Assembly (NCBI GenBank): GCA_014378805.1
Contig: JACMMY010000008.1
Location: 1-17,211 of the forward strand
Direction: 5' to 3'
From: Moraxellaceae bacterium
GTDB taxonomy: Bacteria > Pseudomonadota > Gammaproteobacteria > Pseudomonadales > Moraxellaceae
DNA: 17,211 bases
Under the pieces are notes generated by a model. That model did not search any database, was not told where the DNA came from, and saw only the letters and a list, made by a program, of their open reading frames with translations. Of the stretch, positions 14,972 to 17,211 are shown piece by piece (the first letter of the stretch is position 1; the number at the start of each line of letters is the position of its first letter). Made by a program: the position numbers and the translations under genes.

Positions 14972-15000
14972 AATACCCGCAGATAAGCGGGTATTATTTT
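14972..15000 (+). terminator. Terminator of the TetR-family gene
   Basis: AATACCCGC (14972-14980) pairs perfectly with GCGGGTATT (14987-14995), loop AGATAA, followed by ATTTT. It separates the repressor transcript from curA. Confidence 0.75.
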
Positions 15001-15027
15001 GATAGCATATTAGTTGACTGGTCTAAT
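14999..15027 (+). promoter_or_regulatory. curA promoter
   Basis: A -35 TTGATA (14999-15004) and a -10 TCTAAT (15022-15027) are separated by 17 bp. The operator at 15011-15025 covers the spacer and most of the -10, the expected arrangement for repression. Confidence 0.55.
15011..15025. promoter_or_regulatory. NemR-type operator upstream of curA
   Basis: TAGTTGACTGGTCTA differs from the site at 14336-14350 at only two positions, and GACTGGTCTA is identical. It lies 58 bp before the curA ATG, inside the promoter. Confidence 0.7.
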
Positions 15028-15083
15028 TATAAGTATTTTGATTCATTGCAATCGTTTTCTATGAACATTTAAGGAGTTAGAAG

Positions 15084-16121
15084 ATGTCTCAATCACAGCA
15101 AATCAATCGTCGTGTCGTACTTGCATCGCGCCCTCATGGCGCACCTACTGAAGAAAATTTTCGTATTGAAGAGGATGCAATTCCAGAGCCTAGTGAAGGG
15201 CAAGTGCTTCTCAGGACGGTCTATCTATCGCTTGATCCTTACATGCGTGGTCGGATGAGTAATGCACCATCCTATGCGCCGCCTGTTGAGGTGGGCGGCG
15301 TGATGGTTGGTGGAACAGTTTGCCGTGTGGTGAGTTCAAAACATCATTCATACCATGTCGGAGATTGGGTTTTGTCATTCAATGGCTGGCAGGATTATGC
15401 TTTATCGGATGGCACTGGTCTGACCGCGCTGGGTCAGTCTCCAGTAAATCCATCTTATGCACTGGGTTTATTCGGGATGCCTGGATTTACGGCGTATATG
15501 GGACTGCTTGATATTGGTCAACCGCAGTCGGGTGAAACAGTTGTGGTTGCTGCTGCGACTGGCCCTGTGGGTGCGACTGTGGGTCAGATCGCTAAGATTA
15601 AAGGATGCCATACCGTTGGTGTTGCTGGAGGTAAAGATAAGTGCCATCATGCGGTTGAAGTCCTCGGTTTCGATCGTTGTATTGATCACCATGCACCAGA
15701 TTTCGCTGAGCAATTGGCTAAAGCATGTCCAGCGGGCATCGATGTTTACTATGAAAATGTCGGCGGAAAGGTTTTTGATGCGGTGTTACCGTTACTCAAT
15801 ACAAAGGCGCGTATACCTGTTTGCGGCGTGATTGCGCACTACAACGATACTGCTTTACCTGAAGGGCCTGATCGACTGCCTGCGTTTGTCGGTACTATTC
15901 TGCGTAAACGTATCAAGATGCAAGGTTTTATTATTTTTGATGATTACGGTCATCGTTATAACGAGTTTTACAAAGAAATGTCGACTTGGTTTAGTCAAGG
16001 TCGGATTAAATACCTTGAGGAAGTGGTCGTTGGGCTTGAGAAAGCACCAGACGCTTTTATTGGTCTACTGGAAGGACAGAACTTTGGAAAACTGGTCGTT
16101 CGTGTTGGTGAAGATGACTGA
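15084..16121 (+). CDS. curA: NADPH-dependent MDR oxidoreductase (CurA/YncB type)
   Basis: A 345-residue zinc-free medium-chain reductase, colinear with E. coli CurA as I recall it from the first residues (NRRVVLASRPHGAPTEENF, VYLSLDPYMRGRMS, GGVMVGGTV) to the last (NFGKLVVRV). The cofactor-binding part shows AAATGPVGATVGQIAK with the glycine-rich turn, then GVAGGKDKC and YYENVGGKVFDAVLPLLNT. Zinc-ligand cysteines of classical alcohol dehydrogenases are absent. The family reduces carbon-carbon double bonds of enones such as curcumin or 2-alkenals. The ribosome binding site AAGGAG (15071-15076) is ideal. The NemR-like operator in its promoter and the adjacent repressor point to induction by reactive electrophiles. 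A broken gene with its own ribosome binding site follows 20 bp later. Confidence 0.93.
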   Translation: MSQSQQINRRVVLASRPHGAPTEENFRIEEDAIPEPSEGQVLLRTVYLSLDPYMRGRMSNAPSYAPPVEVGGVMVGGTVCRVVSSKHHSYHVGDWVLSFNGWQDYALSDGTGLTALGQSPVNPSYALGLFGMPGFTAYMGLLDIGQPQSGETVVVAAATGPVGATVGQIAKIKGCHTVGVAGGKDKCHHAVEVLGFDRCIDHHAPDFAEQLAKACPAGIDVYYENVGGKVFDAVLPLLNTKARIPVCGVIAHYNDTALPEGPDRLPAFVGTILRKRIKMQGFIIFDDYGHRYNEFYKEMSTWFSQGRIKYLEEVVVGLEKAPDAFIGLLEGQNFGKLVVRVGEDD

Positions 16122-16140
16122 ATAAATAAGGGAATCTACT

Positions 16141-16315
16141 ATGCCAATTACAATCTCTAGATAATGACAGTCGATTTGGGTCTCTTATTGATTATCAACG
16201 TAAACTGGGGAACGTGAATGATATGGTGCATACCAAGTGTCTGCACCATATCGATGAGCGTTCGCTTGATTTTGGATTGAGATTAATAAGTTGCGTTGGC
16301 GTTTCGCAAAACTAA
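16141..16315 (+). pseudogene. Remnant of a small gene after curA, possibly PPOX/flavin-binding family
   Basis: A ribosome binding site (AAGGGA) precedes an ATG whose frame stops after seven codons (MPITISR). In the next frame coding resumes in register (SLDNDSRFGSLIDYQRKLGN, then HTKCLHHIDERSLDF) and runs to TAA at 16313-16315. The K-x-L-x-x-I/L-D-x-x-x-x-x-F pattern resembles the N-terminus of FMN-dependent pyridoxamine-phosphate-oxidase-like proteins, but the core is missing. It is an operon partner of curA that has been frameshifted and truncated. The family call is weak. Confidence 0.4.
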
Positions 16316-16517
16316 TTTTTTTTAAGTTTTCCGTTCAGACCAAAATGCTCAATCAATTATAAAGTTTAATAATCCATTGTAAGTATTACACTGAGTCTGA
16401 CGAAGTGTGCGTCTAGATTTGATAAAAATTTTCATTTTCCTTGAAGCATCCACCGATCTTACTATTGTAGGTTTAATCGAATACCTGAATTTTTTTCGCA
16501 GTGGTGTAATGATTAGA
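16316..16517. other. Gene-free stretch between convergent units
   Basis: No supported gene and no clear terminator hairpin; T-rich and A-rich tracts at 16315-16327 and 16489-16497 might assist termination from either side. Confidence 0.4.
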
Positions 16518-17211
16518 TTAAAGCAACTTAAAACCAAGTCCGTTGAGCGCCTCTTGTAACCGATCTCGTCCACTTAATGATTCCGGACCTCGAACTCGAT
16601 CTACAGCTAAGCTCGACCAAGGGCGGTTATAGCGGTGCTGTTTATTTTGAAAATCAATCATTTGTTGATCATAGTCACGAATGGCATCGGACTCCGTCTC
16701 GGTAATATACTGTTCTTGGTGGAGTATGGTTGATTGCGCTAGGCGTGGTTTGATCTCCGCATATTGTGCTGGATCGGGATAGCCGACGCACATCCCAAAA
16801 ACGGCGAAAGTGTCACTTGGAAGAGCAAGTTCTTTAGCGACAGCTTCGGGATTATTACGCATACCGCCGATGTAGACGATACCAAGCCCCTGTGCTTCGA
16901 AGGCGAGTGCGGCGTTCTGTGCGGCAAGGGCGGCATCCGCCACACCGACCGTGTAACTTTCTAGGTAGTCAATTCCATCCGTAGGTATTTGTAAAGTGTG
17001 GCCTAGTCTGCGCAAGCGTGACCAGTCTACTAACCACACTAAAAGCAGTGGTGCTTGCTCAACGTGACGTTGGTTACCAGCCAGTTCTGCAAGTCGCGCC
17101 AAGCGCGCTTTATCTCGAACGGCTATCACGCTCCAAGCCTGCAAGTTAGATGAGGTCGATGCAGATTGTGCCGCAGCAATGGCCCAAGTTAATGTCTGCT
17201 CATCTACAATC
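16518..17211 (-). CDS. NADPH nitroreductase/flavin reductase, NfsA-like (5' end outside window)
   Basis: About 230 residues are visible on the minus strand; the frame runs off the right edge, so roughly the first 10-40 residues are absent. It matches the NfsA group of FMN nitroreductases: STSSNLQAWSVIAVRD near the start, VGVADAALAAQNAALAFEA, GLGIVYIGGMRNNPEAV (FMN contact region) and FGMCVGYPDP, then IKPRLAQSTILHQEQY and a variable C-terminal helix. Such enzymes are homodimers that reduce nitroaromatics and quinones by two electrons with NADPH. It converges on the curA unit. The promoter lies outside, so whether it also has a NemR-like operator cannot be seen, though its chemistry would fit the same regulon. 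Confidence 0.88.
   Translation of the reverse strand, partial: IVDEQTLTWAIAAAQSASTSSNLQAWSVIAVRDKARLARLAELAGNQRHVEQAPLLLVWLVDWSRLRRLGHTLQIPTDGIDYLESYTVGVADAALAAQNAALAFEAQGLGIVYIGGMRNNPEAVAKELALPSDTFAVFGMCVGYPDPAQYAEIKPRLAQSTILHQEQYITETESDAIRDYDQQMIDFQNKQHRYNRPWSSLAVDRVRGPESLSGRDRLQEALNGLGFKLL

Noticed and set aside
16349..16573. 74-aa minus-strand ORF
   Set aside because: It overlaps the end of the nitroreductase in another frame and shows random composition.

Overview
The window looks like a chromosomal stretch of a moderately AT-rich gammaproteobacterium. Family content (a moxR-type DUF58/TgpA pair, paired AraC regulators with lipid genes, a NemR/CurA-like pair) fits a Moraxellaceae/Acinetobacter-like host, but that is an inference from recalled homologues and no single marker fixes the genus.

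Layout. (1) Positions 1-2356 hold the end of a DUF58 protein overlapping a full-length TgpA-type transglutaminase. (2) Positions 2441-2612 are a complete tRNA-Val(GAC) unit with sigma70 promoter and terminator. (3) Positions 2701-10455 are a lipid/acyl-CoA accessory block: an AraC regulator divergent from a membrane fatty acid desaturase; a minus-strand MaoC hydratase -> thiolase-like operon divergent from a second AraC regulator; an HSL-family alpha/beta hydrolase; and an acyl-CoA dehydrogenase. The thiolase-like protein lacks two of the three classical catalytic residues. (4) Positions 10456-14200 are a decayed, rearranged accessory region: a short transposase-like relic, two gene 3' ends truncated back to back at the same point (one a lambda-type Ser/Thr phosphatase), then a 2.8 kb segment bounded by inverted multi-repeat ends of IS21 style with a putative 6-bp target duplication. 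Inside that segment are a broken signal-peptide/Rhs fusion, an intact coupled small membrane protein (candidate immunity protein), and two tiny convergent ORFs. (5) Positions 14336-17211 are an electrophile-response block: a NemR-like TetR repressor, a CurA-type NADPH oxidoreductase, a relic that may be a PPOX/flavin-binding gene, and a convergent NfsA-like nitroreductase cut by the window end. The same 15-bp operator precedes both the repressor and curA.

How the parts work together. The desaturase and the MaoC/thiolase-like operon each sit opposite an AraC regulator of the same domain architecture, suggesting two locally regulated lipid modules. The repressor/CurA pair reads as a self-contained sensor-and-detoxification unit, with the redox-type Cys and Lys positions of NemR present. 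The most unusual items are the catalytically degenerate thiolase coupled to MaoC, and the IS21-like ended element carrying an Rhs tip plus putative immunity gene instead of transposase genes.
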